Shown piece by piece: positions 44,016-52,409 of a stretch of DNA of 64,000 nucleotides. The translations under genes and the position numbers were made by a program. The notes beneath the pieces are model-generated. The model was given only the letters and a program-made list of their open reading frames with translations, did no database searches and had not been told where the DNA came from. Position 1 is the first letter of the stretch; each line of letters starts with the position of its first letter. The DNA lies in the NCBI RefSeq assembly GCF_000498495.1, contig NZ_AVCS01000028.1, positions 1 through 64,000 on the forward strand. Direction: 5' to 3'. The stretch is from Flavobacterium enshiense DK69. Lineage in GTDB: Bacteria > Bacteroidota > Bacteroidia > Flavobacteriales > Flavobacteriaceae.

Positions 44016-44773
44016 GAATCATTGATCTTTCCAAAACAATACAGCACAATCCCGAAGATCCCTTCTTTATGAAGGTGAAAATAAAGCACAAACCCCATCA
44101 GAAAGCAAAATGGATTATCCGGCTTTTTGGTTTGCCGTTTCGTCTGTTCCCTAAAAACTTTACAGGCTGGGCTGATGATACCATTCAGAAAATGGGAGTG
44201 CATTCCACAACACATTTGGACGCCCCTTATCATTATGCACCAACCAGCGAAGGAAAAAAAGCAAAAACAATCGACGAAGTTCCGTTGGAATGGCTTTTTG
44301 CTCCCGGTATCGTATTTGACATGTCCCATAAAGCTGATTTCGAACCGATTACTGTTTCCGATTTACAACATTTCCTAAAAGGGCAAAACCTCACGCTGGA
44401 ACCTGGAATGATCGTTTTGATAAAAACCGGTCGGGACAAGTTTATCAATACCAAAAACTATTATAAAACAGGTACCGGAATGAGCGCCGAAGCCACGGTT
44501 TGGTTAATCGATCAGGGCATAAAAATAATGGGGATCGATCAATGGGGATGGGATTTGCCCCTACCTTATCTGATTGAACAGGCTAAAAAAACAAACAACT
44601 CCGAATTGTTCTGGGAAGCACATTTGGTGGGCCGAGAGAAAGAATACTGCCATATGGAACAATTGGTCAACCTTGACGCTTTGCCTTATACCGGATTTCA
44701 GGTTGCGGCTTTTCCTTTGAAAATTAAGGGAGCATCGGCAGGGCCAGCAAGAGTTGTTGCTATTTTAAACTAA
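44012..44773 (+). CDS. Cyclase family protein (kynurenine formamidase-like)
   Basis: A 253-residue metal-dependent hydrolase. It starts MRIIDLSKTIQHNPEDPFF and has the metal-binding motif HSTTHLDAPYHYAP, a variant of the usual HxGTHxDxPxH. Later parts, LIKTGRDKF, IKIMGIDQWGWDLPLPYLI and VNLDALPYTGFQVAAFPLKI, fit the family. Members include kynurenine formamidase, isatin hydrolase and other cyclic amide hydrolases; the substrate here is unknown. It overlaps the exporter gene by 4 bp. Confidence 0.88.
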   Translation: MRIIDLSKTIQHNPEDPFFMKVKIKHKPHQKAKWIIRLFGLPFRLFPKNFTGWADDTIQKMGVHSTTHLDAPYHYAPTSEGKKAKTIDEVPLEWLFAPGIVFDMSHKADFEPITVSDLQHFLKGQNLTLEPGMIVLIKTGRDKFINTKNYYKTGTGMSAEATVWLIDQGIKIMGIDQWGWDLPLPYLIEQAKKTNNSELFWEAHLVGREKEYCHMEQLVNLDALPYTGFQVAAFPLKIKGASAGPARVVAILN

Positions 44774-44913
44774 TTATTTGACCAATAAACTTTTTTGGGA
44801 TTTCTCTTTCTTAAAAAGCAAATAAATCCCTATTTTCGTACGCTGAAATTAAAACCGATATTTGATGTATTTACGCATTGAAAATCAACTTAATATAAAA
44901 TAACACCTTAAAA

Positions 44914-46302
44914 ATGAAATACGATATTATTGTTTTAGGAAGTGGTCCGGGCGGTTATGTAACTGCTATCAGAGCATCACAATTAGGCTTTAAAGTAGCC
45001 GTTATCGAAAAAGAAAACCTTGGTGGAATCTGCCTTAACTGGGGTTGTATCCCAACAAAAGCCTTATTGAAATCGGCTCAGGTTTTTGATTACCTAAAAC
45101 ACGCTTCTGATTATGGTTTGACCGTAAAGGAATTTGATAAAGACTTCAACGCTGTTATCGCACGTTCTCGTGGTGTGGCAGAAGGAATGAGCAAAGGAGT
45201 TCAGTTCTTGATGAAGAAAAACAAAATCGACGTTATCGACGGTTTTGGTAAAGTAAAACCAGGCAAAAAAGTTGATGTTACTGCGGCTGACGGAAAAGTA
45301 ACTGAGTACACGGCTGATCACATCATCATTGCTACAGGAGCACGTTCTCGCGAATTGCCTAACTTACCTCAAGACGGTAAAAAAGTAATCGGATACCGTC
45401 AGGCAATGGTGTTGCCTGAGCAGCCAAAGAAAATGATCGTAGTAGGTTCTGGTGCTATCGGAGTTGAATTTGCTCACTTCTACAACGCAATGGGAACTGA
45501 GGTTACTATAGTTGAGTTCATGCCAAACGTAGTTCCGGTTGAAGATGAAGATATCTCAAAACAATTTGAGCGTTCATTGAAAAAAGCAGGAATCACTGTT
45601 ATGACTAATTCTTCAGTAGAAAGAATCGACACAACAGGAAACGGAGTGAAAGCTTTCGTTAAAACTGCTAAAGGAGAAGAAGTTTTAGAAGCTGATATTT
45701 TACTTTCAGCTGTTGGAATCAAAACCAACATCGAAAACATCGGATTGGAAGAAACAGGTATTGCTACAGACAAAGATAAAATCTTAGTAAACGATTTCTA
45801 TCAAACCAACATTCCTGGTTACTACGCAATCGGAGACGTTACTCCGGGTCAGGCTTTAGCTCACGTAGCTTCTGCTGAAGGAATCTTGTGTGTGGAGAAA
45901 ATCGCAGGTTTACATGTTGAGCCGTTAGATTACGGAAACATCCCGGGTTGTACTTATGCAACTCCTGAAATTGCTTCTGTTGGTTTAACTGAAAAACAGG
46001 CAAAAGAAAAAGGATACGAATTGAAAATCGGTAAATTCCCGTTCTCTGCTTCAGGTAAAGCAAAAGCAGCTGGAACTCCGGATGGTTTCGTAAAAGTAAT
46101 TTTTGATGCTAAATACGGGGAATGGTTAGGCTGTCACATGATTGGTGCCGGTGTTACCGATATGATTGCTGAGGCAGTTGTAGCTCGTAAATTAGAAACT
46201 ACAGGTCACGAAATCCTTAAAGCGGTTCACCCTCACCCAACTATGAGTGAAGCGGTTATGGAAGCTGTTGCTGATGCTTACGGAGAAGTAATCCATTTAT
46301 AA
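44914..46302 (+). CDS. lpdA: Dihydrolipoyl dehydrogenase
   Basis: E3 subunit of 2-oxo-acid dehydrogenase and glycine cleavage complexes; it reoxidises dihydrolipoamide with NAD+ via FAD. The 462-residue protein has the FAD motif VLGSGPGGYVTAIRASQ, the redox pair Cys40 and Cys45 in GGICLNWGCIPTKALLKSA, an NAD motif VVGSGAIGVEFAHFYNAMG, AIGDVTPGQALAHVASAEG, and the C-terminal His-Glu dyad HPHPTMSEAVMEA. It is in its own transcription unit. Codon use looks more biased to frequent codons than its neighbours, as expected for a highly expressed gene. Confidence 0.97.
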   Translation: MKYDIIVLGSGPGGYVTAIRASQLGFKVAVIEKENLGGICLNWGCIPTKALLKSAQVFDYLKHASDYGLTVKEFDKDFNAVIARSRGVAEGMSKGVQFLMKKNKIDVIDGFGKVKPGKKVDVTAADGKVTEYTADHIIIATGARSRELPNLPQDGKKVIGYRQAMVLPEQPKKMIVVGSGAIGVEFAHFYNAMGTEVTIVEFMPNVVPVEDEDISKQFERSLKKAGITVMTNSSVERIDTTGNGVKAFVKTAKGEEVLEADILLSAVGIKTNIENIGLEETGIATDKDKILVNDFYQTNIPGYYAIGDVTPGQALAHVASAEGILCVEKIAGLHVEPLDYGNIPGCTYATPEIASVGLTEKQAKEKGYELKIGKFPFSASGKAKAAGTPDGFVKVIFDAKYGEWLGCHMIGAGVTDMIAEAVVARKLETTGHEILKAVHPHPTMSEAVMEAVADAYGEVIHL

Positions 46303-46341
46303 TTTATTCCGATACTAAAGTTTTTTTAGTTCAAATACTAT

Positions 46342-46376
46342 AAATCCGCTTTGTGAAAACAGAGTGGATTTTTTTA
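46342..46376 (+). terminator. lpdA terminator
   Basis: A 9-bp stem with one G-T pair (AAATCCGCT / AGTGGATTT, 46342-46350 and 46363-46371) followed by TTTT. Confidence 0.78.
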
Positions 46377-46731
46377 TTGCCTTGTCTAATCCGAAAGATA
46401 CAACGCTATCAGTACAATTTTACTATCTGATCAAATCCAAAATCATCTACTCTATGACTTAATTTTTGATTAATACATCGTCGTATTAAAAAAACGAAGT
46501 CAAATCTGGTTATTTTTTTGTAAATTAGCACTTATTAAAATACTGTTTTTCAATTATTTACAACTATATATTAATCGTTTTTAATTCCTACTACTTAGGA
46601 ACATTTTATTACTGCCTCAACACATTATACTCTTAATTACTGCTATTTTTTGAATGCCGACCTCTAACTTGTTTTAAACAAGATGCAAAAGAAAAAACGA
46701 ATGCAATACAATAAAAAAAATTAAGAATACG
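46377..46731. promoter_or_regulatory. 355-bp AT-rich upstream region of the cupin gene
   Basis: No reading frame or RNA gene is evident. It contains a 15-base inverted repeat CTTGTTTTAAACAAG (46668-46682) about 50 bp before the cupin ATG, a possible regulator site, and scattered TA-rich boxes such as TAAATTAG near 46520 that only partly fit a promoter consensus. Confidence 0.4.
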
Positions 46732-47151
46732 ATGAAAACAATCAAACTTATTTCCATGTCATTTATTTTCGGAGTAATTCCTATGCTAAGCAATTCGCTG
46801 TATGCTCAGGATCCCGTTGTGGTTGCTCCGGACATCTACAAAAAAGTGGTTCTCGATAACGACAATGTCCGAGTGATACAAATTGAACTTGCTCCAGGGG
46901 AATCCACTCCGTGGCACAGCCATCCTAACCATGTTGCCTATGCACTTACCGATGGTAAAATAGAAATCACAGACAAAGGCAAAGCACCTGTTGCAATGGA
47001 TATTAAAGCCGGTGATGCCTTATATATTCCAGCTGTTACTCACATGGCAAAAAATCTTGGTACATCCCCAATAAAGATGGTTGTGACCGAAATAAAACAT
47101 CCGGGTAACAAAAAACCGAAAACGGCAGCAGCTCCAGCTCCTAAAAAATAG
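46732..47151 (+). CDS. Exported cupin-domain protein
   Basis: A 139-residue protein with a signal peptide (MSFIFGVIPMLSNSLYAQ). The single cupin barrel shows motif 1 as APGESTPWHSHPNHVAYALT, with metal-binding His residues, and motif 2 as GDALYIPAVTHMAKNLGTSP. The C-terminus is an Ala/Pro/Lys tail. The substrate or ligand is unknown. It is isolated by terminators on both sides. Confidence 0.88.
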   Translation: MKTIKLISMSFIFGVIPMLSNSLYAQDPVVVAPDIYKKVVLDNDNVRVIQIELAPGESTPWHSHPNHVAYALTDGKIEITDKGKAPVAMDIKAGDALYIPAVTHMAKNLGTSPIKMVVTEIKHPGNKKPKTAAAPAPKK

Positions 47152-47167
47152 AGAACTTCATTATGCT

Positions 47168-47203
47168 AAAAAATCCGATCTGTTTTCACAGAACGGATTT
47201 TTT
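47168..47203 (+). terminator. Cupin-gene terminator
   Basis: A stem of about 15 bp with one mismatch (AAAAAATCCGATCTG / CAGAACGGATTTTTT) around a 6-base loop. Confidence 0.8.
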
Positions 47204-47366
47204 CAATTTTACAACGATTAAGCTTACAGTAAATTAACGGGAAAAGTATTAATACGTATCTTTAATATTGCTTTTTGAAACTTTTAACGCAAAAGTAAAA
47301 TTCAGAACCAATGGATTACATGGAAGCAAAAAAGCAAAACGATTAGGAATCTAAAAACTAAATAAT

Positions 47367-47639
47367 ATGCCAAAGTATGTAATCGAAAGGGAAATCCCCG
47401 GAGCAGGTAAACTTACCCCTCAACAGTTAAAAGAAATCGCAGAAACTTCCTGTGGAGTATTGATCAAAATGGGACCTGATATTCAATGGGTTCACAGTTA
47501 TGTAACTGATGACAAAATTTATTGTGTTTATATAGCACCAAATGAAGAAATGGTTCGTGAGCATGCGAAACTAGGTGGATTTCCAGCAAATTCTGTCAGC
47601 GAAGTTTCGGCAATTATAGACCCAGTAACGGCAGAATAA
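47367..47639 (+). CDS. DUF4242 small protein
   Basis: A 90-residue cytosolic protein: MPKYVIEREIPGAGKLTPQQ, with MGPDIQWVHSYVTDDKIYCV and NEEMVREHAKLGGFPANSVS. This matches the DUF4242 family, which forms small ferredoxin-like alpha/beta barrels. I know no function for sure; metal binding has been suggested for the family. It stands alone between two terminators. Confidence 0.88.
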   Translation: MPKYVIEREIPGAGKLTPQQLKEIAETSCGVLIKMGPDIQWVHSYVTDDKIYCVYIAPNEEMVREHAKLGGFPANSVSEVSAIIDPVTAE

Positions 47640-47698
47640 AATGTACTATCAATTCCTAAGGCAACTTATGCGATTTAAGGCATCATAAGTCTAATACT

Positions 47699-47728
47699 AA
47701 ATCCGTTTTGCGTAAGCGAAACGGATTT
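47699..47728 (+). terminator. Intrinsic terminator
   Basis: A 10-bp perfect stem (AAATCCGTTT / AAACGGATTT, 47699-47708 and 47719-47728), with short GC pairing inside the loop and a weak T-tract. Confidence 0.72.
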
Positions 47729-47762
47729 ATTGTTTTCAGCTATCTAAAAATGAATTCAGTCA

Positions 47763-48542
47763 ATGAATACAATTTTTAAAATATCCGAACCAATACAATC
47801 TTTTTTAACAGAAATTGGTGAACTCTCCTATTTCTCAGGTCGGTTTTTTAAAGAAGTAGGCAAGAGACCTTATGAATTCAAGGAATTCCTGAAACAGTGT
47901 TACAACATGGGGTATCAATCACTCCTTTTGGTAGGGGTGACCGGATTTATCATCGGTTTGGTTTTTACACTGCAGTCCCGCCCTACCCTGCAACAATTTG
48001 GTGCGGTCTCCTGGATGCCGTCAATGGTTAGTATTTCTATTATCCGAGAAATTGGACCTATCATTACAGCGTTAATTTGTGCCGGAAGAATCGGTTCGGG
48101 AATTGGGGCCGAATTAGGTTCTATGCGGGTAACGGAACAAATTGACGCTATGGAAGTTTCCGGAACCAATCCCTATAAATTTCTGGTGGTAACCCGAATT
48201 TTGGCCACCACTTTAATGCTCCCTATTCTGGTTTTCTTTGCTGATGCTATTGCAATTTACGGCTCTTTTCTCGTTGAAAACACTAAAGGAAATGTGTCTT
48301 TTTTGTTGTATTTTAATCAAGTATTCAGACACTTGGAATTTAGCGACCTGATTCCTTCCACCATTAAAACTTTCTTTTTTGGGTTTGCAATTGGATTGGT
48401 GGGCTGTTTCAAAGGATATAATTGTAAAAAAGGTACTGCCGGAGTTGGTATCGCTGCAAATTCAGCAGTAGTATATACGTCAATGCTTTTGTTTATAATT
48501 GATTTTATTGCTGTTCTTGTGACCGACATATTCTACAATTAA
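47763..48542 (+). CDS. mlaE: MlaE-family ABC transporter permease
   Basis: Permease of a phospholipid transport system that moves lipids between inner and outer membranes. The 259-residue protein has about five to six membrane helices and the family signatures SISIIREIGPIITALICAGR and GSGIGAELGSMRVTEQIDAM, VVTRILATTLMLPILVFF and GFAIGLVGCFKGYNCKKGTA. It starts a three-gene operon with MlaF and MlaD. Confidence 0.95.
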   Translation: MNTIFKISEPIQSFLTEIGELSYFSGRFFKEVGKRPYEFKEFLKQCYNMGYQSLLLVGVTGFIIGLVFTLQSRPTLQQFGAVSWMPSMVSISIIREIGPIITALICAGRIGSGIGAELGSMRVTEQIDAMEVSGTNPYKFLVVTRILATTLMLPILVFFADAIAIYGSFLVENTKGNVSFLLYFNQVFRHLEFSDLIPSTIKTFFFGFAIGLVGCFKGYNCKKGTAGVGIAANSAVVYTSMLLFIIDFIAVLVTDIFYN

Positions 48543-48548
48543 ATAATT

Positions 48549-49298
48549 ATGGAAAAACCAACTCTCAATAAGCCTATAATTATAATTAAAGACCTGATGA
48601 AAAGTTATGGTGACAATAATGTCTTGAATGGATTTAATATGGAGCTTAATGAAGGTGAAAATCTGGTAATTATGGGCAAATCGGGATCGGGTAAATCCGT
48701 TATGATTAAATGTCTTATCGGCCTTGAAGAAGCTGACAGTGGCTCAATCGAAATCATGGGCAAAGATATCATGGCACTGGAACAGGAGGAAATGGATGAT
48801 TTGCGTACTGAAATTGGATTTCTTTTTCAGGGAAGTGCGCTCTACGATTCAATGTCGGTGAGGGAAAACCTGGAATTTCCTTTACGAAGACACACCAAAA
48901 AATTTGGTATCATTGAAGATACTACACCGATGGTGGTCACGGCATTGAAAAATGTAGGTTTGGAAAATGCAATCAATCTGATGCCCAATGAACTATCGGG
49001 GGGAATGAAACGCCGAATTGCTCTTGCACGAACGTTGATACTTCAGCCCAAAGTAATATTATACGATGAACCAACGACTGGGTTAGACCCTATTACATCG
49101 AAAGAAATTATCATGCTGATGCAATCTGTACAGGAAAAATACAAAACGTCATCTCTTATCATCACGCACGATGTGGATTGCGCCCGTGTAATTGCAAACC
49201 GCATGATTTTGTTGGTAGACGGAATTAATTACGCAGAAGGAACCTTTCAGGAACTAGCAACCTCAAAGGATCCTAAAGTTCAAGCTTTCTTTAAATGA
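48549..49298 (+). CDS. mlaF: MlaF-like ABC transporter ATPase
   Basis: ATPase of the MlaEFD complex, 249 residues. Walker A is GKSGSGKSVMIKCLIG, the Q loop is in GFLFQGSALYDSMSVRENL, the signature is ELSGGMKRRIALART, Walker B is VILYDEPTTGLDPIT, and the H loop is in SLIITHDVDCA. It begins 6 bp past mlaE. Confidence 0.95.
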   Translation: MEKPTLNKPIIIIKDLMKSYGDNNVLNGFNMELNEGENLVIMGKSGSGKSVMIKCLIGLEEADSGSIEIMGKDIMALEQEEMDDLRTEIGFLFQGSALYDSMSVRENLEFPLRRHTKKFGIIEDTTPMVVTALKNVGLENAINLMPNELSGGMKRRIALARTLILQPKVILYDEPTTGLDPITSKEIIMLMQSVQEKYKTSSLIITHDVDCARVIANRMILLVDGINYAEGTFQELATSKDPKVQAFFK

Positions 49299-49305
49299 TT
49301 TGGCA

Positions 49306-50274
49306 ATGGAAAAAACAGCAACACAGAAAATAAAGCTCGGAATATTTGTCATTGTGGGACTATTGATCTTTATTACCACTGTCTACTTTATTGGTAAGAA
49401 GCAAAATATATTTGGCAAAACCACGGAAATAAGTAGCATTTTCGACAATGTAAACGGATTACAACTTGGAAATAATGTTCGTTATTCAGGCGTAAGCGTG
49501 GGAACGGTAACCGCAATCGAAATGATTAATGATACCATGATTCGGGTAGAGATGGATATAGATGACAAAATTATCTCCCACATAAACAAAGATGCAGTCG
49601 CCATAATTAGTTCCGACGGATTGGTGGGCAACAAGATCATTAGCATTCTACCCGGAAAAAAAAATAAGATACCCGTAAAAGAAGGTGATGTCATAAAATC
49701 CATGAAGCGTCTCAATACTGAGGACATGCTTAAAACATTGAATGTAACCAATGAGAATACAGCCAAAATAACTTCCAATTTGGTAAAAATAACAGAAGAA
49801 ATCACCAAAGGAAAAGGAACTATTGGAATGCTGATAAATGACACTACAATGTCAGCCGATTTAAAAGAAATAACTCAGGGCCTTAAGGAATCGGCAACCA
49901 GTTTAAGCCAATTAACCACTTCATTAAACAGTAAAGATAATGTAATTGGTGTGCTTAATGATACAGGAACAGCCAATTCAATAAAACAGACTCTAAAAAA
50001 CCTGGAAAATTCAAGTTTAAAAATCGATGATGCCGTTAAAAACCTAAATACAACAATTACAAATGCTAAAGAGGGAAAAGGAGCTATAAACTATCTTTCC
50101 AACGATCCCAAACTGGTCCAGAAAATAGATTCTATCATGACCAATATAAATAAGGCTAGTATAAAACTTAACGAAAACATGGAAGCCATGAGACACAATT
50201 TCCTTTTCAGAGGTTATTTCAAAAAACAGGAAAAAGAACAGAAAAAGAATCAGAAAAATAGCAGCTCAAAATAA
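49306..50274 (+). CDS. mlaD: MlaD-like MCE-domain protein
   Basis: Substrate-binding subunit of the Mla lipid transporter. I start at the ATG at 49306, a few bases past the mlaF stop. The 322-residue protein has one N-terminal membrane helix (LGIFVIVGLLIFITTVYFIG), an MCE domain at about 38-120 (DNVNGLQLGNNVRYSGVSVG), then a long helical region ending in a Lys/Gln tail. It is longer than E. coli MlaD (183), a form common in Bacteroidota. Confidence 0.93.
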   Translation: MEKTATQKIKLGIFVIVGLLIFITTVYFIGKKQNIFGKTTEISSIFDNVNGLQLGNNVRYSGVSVGTVTAIEMINDTMIRVEMDIDDKIISHINKDAVAIISSDGLVGNKIISILPGKKNKIPVKEGDVIKSMKRLNTEDMLKTLNVTNENTAKITSNLVKITEEITKGKGTIGMLINDTTMSADLKEITQGLKESATSLSQLTTSLNSKDNVIGVLNDTGTANSIKQTLKNLENSSLKIDDAVKNLNTTITNAKEGKGAINYLSNDPKLVQKIDSIMTNINKASIKLNENMEAMRHNFLFRGYFKKQEKEQKKNQKNSSSK

Positions 50275-50294
50275 AAAAGCAGCTCAATTGCTGC
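50275..50294 (-). terminator. Terminator of the cysteine desulfurase gene
   Basis: Reading leftward, a 5-bp GC-rich stem (GCAGC / GCTGC) with a 6-base loop is followed by a run of T. It may also serve the mla operon, which ends just before it. Confidence 0.62.
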
Positions 50295-50301
50295 CTTCTT
50301 G

Positions 50302-51423
50302 TTATATGCTTTTTAATGCCTCAATAAATAAATCAACATCTTCTTTAGTGTTGTAATGGCTGAAGGAAATCCGCAAATTCGGTTTCTTAACTTCATCTTT
50401 ATTCAGAATTTCAGCTAAAACATGTGAAGGCCTTATGCTACCACTTTGACAGGCACTACCTCTTGAAACAGCTATTCCTTTCATATCTAAATGAAACAGC
50501 AACATCGATGTTTTCTCTTCCGGTAACGGTAAATTCACGTTCAGAATATTGTAAAATGTTTCCTCACCGTTGATTTTGAAATCAGGAAAATCAATTTCAA
50601 AACGTTTAACAGCATATTTCTTCAGTTCCGAAATATAGCTTCTTTCACTGTCAAGGTTTTCATATGCTAATTCCAAAGCCTTTGCCATACCAACAATCTG
50701 ATGCACCGCTTCCGTACCTGCACGTAATCCCTTTTCCTGCTCACCTCCGTAAAACATCGGTTGCAAAATCGTGTTCTTTTTCACATAGGCAAATCCAACT
50801 CCTTTCGGACCGTGAAATTTATGGGCACTGGCTACAAGGAAATCAACTGGAGCTTTCTCTAAATCAATTTCTGTCTTTCCGATGGACTGAACGGTATCAG
50901 TATGGAATAATGCGTTGTAATCGTGTGTAATTCTTATCGCTTTTTCAAGATTCAGAACAGTTCCGATCTCGTTGTTGATATGCATCAAGCTGACCAATGT
51001 CTTTTTGCCTTGTGAAAGCAATTCGACCAAATCCGTAAAATCGATTTCACCGTTGGGTTTTACATTTACAAAATCAACTTGTACACCATACTCCTGCCCT
51101 AAAATCTCTACCGTGTGTAAAACAGCGTGATGCTCAATTCTACTTGTAATGATGCGTTCGATTTTCAAATCACGGACACAAGAGCGCAGAATCCAGTTAT
51201 TTGCCTCTGTTCCGCATGACGTGAAAATAATCTCCGAAGCGGCAGCATTAATTTGTTTGGCGATCGATTTTCGGGCTGATTCAATCAGCACTTTAGCACT
51301 ACGTCCAAAACTATGGGTAGACGACGGATTTCCGAAATCTTCCAGAAGTACTTTAGTCATTTCCTGAACAACTTCAGGACGAACGGATGTCGTAGATGCG
51401 TTATCGAGGTATATTTTTTTCAT
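50302..51423 (-). CDS. Cysteine desulfurase (NifS/IscS family)
   Basis: A 373-residue PLP enzyme that takes sulfur from cysteine for Fe-S clusters or tRNA thiolation. PLP-binding Lys202 is in ASAHKFHGPKGVGF and catalytic Cys325 in VSRGSACQSGSIRPSHVL. The N-terminal MKKIYLDNASTTSVRPEV and HHAVLHTVEIL are also diagnostic. Group I (NifS/IscS-like) by its loop. The EamA permease gene precedes it on the same strand with no gap. No scaffold gene is nearby. Confidence 0.94.
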   Translation of the reverse strand: MKKIYLDNASTTSVRPEVVQEMTKVLLEDFGNPSSTHSFGRSAKVLIESARKSIAKQINAAASEIIFTSCGTEANNWILRSCVRDLKIERIITSRIEHHAVLHTVEILGQEYGVQVDFVNVKPNGEIDFTDLVELLSQGKKTLVSLMHINNEIGTVLNLEKAIRITHDYNALFHTDTVQSIGKTEIDLEKAPVDFLVASAHKFHGPKGVGFAYVKKNTILQPMFYGGEQEKGLRAGTEAVHQIVGMAKALELAYENLDSERSYISELKKYAVKRFEIDFPDFKINGEETFYNILNVNLPLPEEKTSMLLFHLDMKGIAVSRGSACQSGSIRPSHVLAEILNKDEVKKPNLRISFSHYNTKEDVDLFIEALKSI

Positions 51424-52332
51424 TTATTCTGAAACTCGGTGTTCCTTTAATTTTCGGTTAAAGATAAGTTTTTCGTTGAAAACTATGATGGAAATTAAAA
51501 TCAGGGAATACGAAATCATCTGAATTTCGGTCACTTCCTCTTTATAATAAAAAACAGCCAAAAGGAAGTTCAATATCGGATTGATATACAACATGATTCC
51601 GACTGTAGATGAATTCACTCCTTTAAGTGCATACAGATTCAAAAACAAAGGAATGATTGTAAACAGGATTACAATGAAAAGCAAACAAATGTAGAACAGA
51701 CTTTCTGTGGGCACTGGTCCACTAAACGCAGGAAAAAAAGGCAGAATGATCAAACCTGCAGTCAGAATCTGAATATTCAGCCCGACAAACTTGTCCACTT
51801 CCGTATTCTTACGTTGGGAAACCAAATAAAGCGCATATGTAAGCGCTACAATCAGGCTGTAAAAAATATCGGAAAAACTATTGAAAGAAAGCAAAACACA
51901 ACCAGACACGCTGATTCCCACAGCGACCCACTGCCATTTGCTCAGTCGTTCTTTCAGAATGAAAAAGGCCAAAACTGTAGTCAATATTGGGCAAACCAAA
52001 TACGCAAACGAAGCTGCTTTAACGCTGATATGGTTCATAACGAAAATAAAAATAAACCAATTGGCCGTTAACAGTAAACCTCCTCCAATATTCACACGAA
52101 TGATTTTATTCTTATCTGATTTGGATTGCTTCTTAAAATTATTCCAATCTTTCAGAAGTACATTTTTTCTAAGTAAAAGATTGATGGCAGATATAAGTAC
52201 AACGCTCAAAAAAACGCGATAAAACAAAATATCCAATGACGGATAATTATGAATCGGCTTTAATGCCAGACTGAAAAAACCCCATATAACAAAAGCTGTA
52301 AATGCGGCCAGGTAGTATTTGTTGATTCGCAT
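51424..52332 (-). CDS. EamA/RarD-like permease
   Basis: A 302-residue protein with about ten membrane helices in two EamA (DMT superfamily) halves. It starts YLAAFTAFVIWGFFSLALK and has FYRVFLSVVLISAINLLL, VNIGGGLLLTANWFIFIFVM and LSKWQWVAVGISVSGCVLLS. RarD-like members export or import small metabolites, but the substrate is not known. A candidate promoter with TACCTTTG at 52350-52357 lies in a stem-loop region. Confidence 0.9.
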   Translation of the reverse strand: MRINKYYLAAFTAFVIWGFFSLALKPIHNYPSLDILFYRVFLSVVLISAINLLLRKNVLLKDWNNFKKQSKSDKNKIIRVNIGGGLLLTANWFIFIFVMNHISVKAASFAYLVCPILTTVLAFFILKERLSKWQWVAVGISVSGCVLLSFNSFSDIFYSLIVALTYALYLVSQRKNTEVDKFVGLNIQILTAGLIILPFFPAFSGPVPTESLFYICLLFIVILFTIIPLFLNLYALKGVNSSTVGIMLYINPILNFLLAVFYYKEEVTEIQMISYSLILISIIVFNEKLIFNRKLKEHRVSE

Positions 52333-52341
52333 ATAAAAGAA

Positions 52342-52379
52342 ATTCGGAGCAAAGGTAAGTCTTTTCCCCTGCTCCGAAT
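52342..52379 (-). promoter_or_regulatory. Promoter box inside a 9-bp inverted repeat before the EamA gene
   Basis: ATTCGGAGC (52342-52350) and GCTCCGAAT (52371-52379) are perfect inverted repeats with 20 bases between. The leftward -7 box TACCTTTG (52350-52357) starts at the edge of one arm, 18 bp before the start codon. Confidence 0.5.
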
Positions 52380-52409
52380 CTGATATTATTATTTTATTAA
52401 GATTTGATT

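Noticed and set aside
46377..46731. Possible riboswitch in the long gap before the cupin gene
   Set aside because: The gap is AT-rich and no conserved riboswitch core could be recognised; only a 15-base inverted repeat stands out.
51881..52222. 113-residue rightward frame antisense to the EamA gene
   Set aside because: Lys-rich content mirrors the Phe/Leu-rich membrane protein on the other strand.
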